A DNA stretch of 5,122 nucleotides from Actinomycetes bacterium. GTDB lineage: Bacteria; Actinomycetota; Acidimicrobiia; Acidimicrobiales; Palsa-688. Numbering within the stretch: position 1 is the stretch's first letter; every line of letters begins with the position of its first letter. The DNA is taken from contig JAKBBA010000211.1 of the NCBI GenBank assembly GCA_021808665.1, positions 1-5,122 of the forward strand, read 5' to 3'. Made by a program: the position numbers and the translations under genes. This document shows positions 4,470 to 5,122 of the stretch, piece after piece. The notes beneath the pieces are model-generated. The model searched no databases and was not told where the DNA came from. It saw nothing but the letters and a program-made list of their open reading frames with translations.

Positions 4470-5096
4470 TCAGAAGCTCCTTCCGGCGTCAGCGCTGCGC
4501 TGCAGCGCTTCGGCCTTGTCGGTGTCACGGGATGCGGTCAGCACGGTCGGCTGCCAGTGGACCTCGGTCACGTCGGTGAAGCCCGCGAACCGGAGCCAGT
4601 CGTTGAAGAACGCAGCGTGGAAGTCGGCACCGAATGCCAGGGGCGCTCCGGGCGAGTAGACGCCGCTCGTGTAGATCACGGCCGCCTTCTTTCCGGATAT
4701 CAGGCCGGTGTAGCCGTCGCCGGGCGTGAACCCGAACACCCAGCCGGGCTGGGTGATGATATCGATCCACTGCTTCAAGACGTACGGCACGCCTGCGTTC
4801 CACATCGGGACCGAGAACAGGTAAGCGTCGGCGTCGGAGAACCGGTCGAACACCGCCCGCGCAGCATCCCACTCCCCCTGCTGCTCAGCGCTCGGCTCAC
4901 CGCCCCCGAACACGGCCATCTTCGCCCCCGCGGCCAACCGTCCGAAGGTGGGCAACGACCCGTCGAACAAGTCGAGGTGCTCGATCACGACATCGGGATT
5001 GGCTTGACGGTACGCGTCGAGGAACGCGTCCGCCAACGCGAGACTGTCACTCCACGCACCCCTGGGGCTGGCAGAAACATGCAACAAGGTGCTCAT
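4470..5096 (-). CDS. azoR: FMN-dependent NADH-azoreductase / quinone reductase (AzoR family)
   Basis: The 208-residue flavodoxin-like protein fits the AzoR/AcpD family (E. coli AzoR is about 200 residues). Residues 8-20 (SASPRGAWSDSLA) form the FMN phosphate-binding loop after the first strand. PMWNAGVPYVLKQWIDIITQPGWVFGFTPG (97-126) is the family hallmark that contacts the flavin, and GLISGKKAAVIYTSGG-like residues (about 131-146, here ending SGVY) form the next strand and loop. Members are cytoplasmic homodimers using NAD(P)H to reduce quinones, nitro compounds and azo dyes by two electrons, protecting against thiol and quinone stress. AAGGA within AGAAAGGA (5105-5112) is 8 nt before the ATG. 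It appears to be the first gene of the minus-strand block; its promoter lies at or beyond the window edge. The gene symbol is given at family level; the natural substrate is not known. Confidence 0.92.
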   Translation of the reverse strand: MSTLLHVSASPRGAWSDSLALADAFLDAYRQANPDVVIEHLDLFDGSLPTFGRLAAGAKMAVFGGGEPSAEQQGEWDAARAVFDRFSDADAYLFSVPMWNAGVPYVLKQWIDIITQPGWVFGFTPGDGYTGLISGKKAAVIYTSGVYSPGAPLAFGADFHAAFFNDWLRFAGFTDVTEVHWQPTVLTASRDTDKAEALQRSADAGRSF

Positions 5097-5104
5097 GGAT
5101 GGAT

Positions 5105-5112
5105 TCCTTTCT
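5105..5112 (-). promoter_or_regulatory. Ribosome binding site of the azoreductase gene
   Basis: The minus strand reads AGAAAGGA, 8 nt upstream of the ATG at 5096. It fixes this start and shows that the gene is led by its own site rather than by an overlapping upstream gene within the visible 26 bp. Confidence 0.6.
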
Positions 5113-5122
5113 GGGTTACGCC

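Overview
The window is high-GC DNA with strongly G/C-ending codons, GTG starts and two start codons that look leaderless. It also carries an ECF-type sigma factor paired with a short zinc-binding anti-sigma factor, and a DUF427 fragment. Together these point to an actinobacterium; I cannot name genus or species from the sequence. It looks like ordinary chromosome: I see no transposase, integrase, CRISPR array, tRNA or rRNA.

Left part (1-547). The first codons of a minus-strand gene leave the window at base 1, preceded by a very good ribosome binding site. Diverging from it is a plus-strand SRPBCC/AHSA1-like gene (119-547). The short space between them holds several small perfect palindromes. 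Bases 548-1119 (about 570 bp) hold no gene I can support, only small dyads, a short direct repeat and one doubtful 60-codon ORF.

Middle (1120-2023, minus strand). A sigma-70 family (ECF-like) factor starts at a GTG placed 7 nt after a TAGAAT box, and overlaps by 8 bp a 77-residue anti-sigma factor with a C-x29-H-x3-C-x2-C zinc motif. The pair is a translationally coupled regulatory module.

Right part (2190-5096, minus strand). A tightly packed operon-like block runs azoR-like flavin azoreductase, alpha/beta hydrolase B, DUF427 5' fragment, probable MFS transporter 3' fragment, alpha/beta hydrolase A. The two hydrolases are clear paralogues with an Asp nucleophile (epoxide hydrolase/dehalogenase branch). 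The DUF427 gene breaks off about 108 codons in, and a different reading frame continues with what looks like the last membrane helix of a transporter. This suggests an internal deletion that fused two genes out of frame while leaving the flanking enzymes intact.

Working together (inference): the right-hand block resembles a small redox/xenobiotic-type cluster, with a quinone/azo reductase and two hydrolases of reactive small molecules. The downstream sigma/anti-sigma pair could sense redox stress or zinc. Nothing in the sequence proves that the sigma factor controls the block. The best candidate for something unusual is the DUF427/transporter scar; I see no convincing wholly new system.
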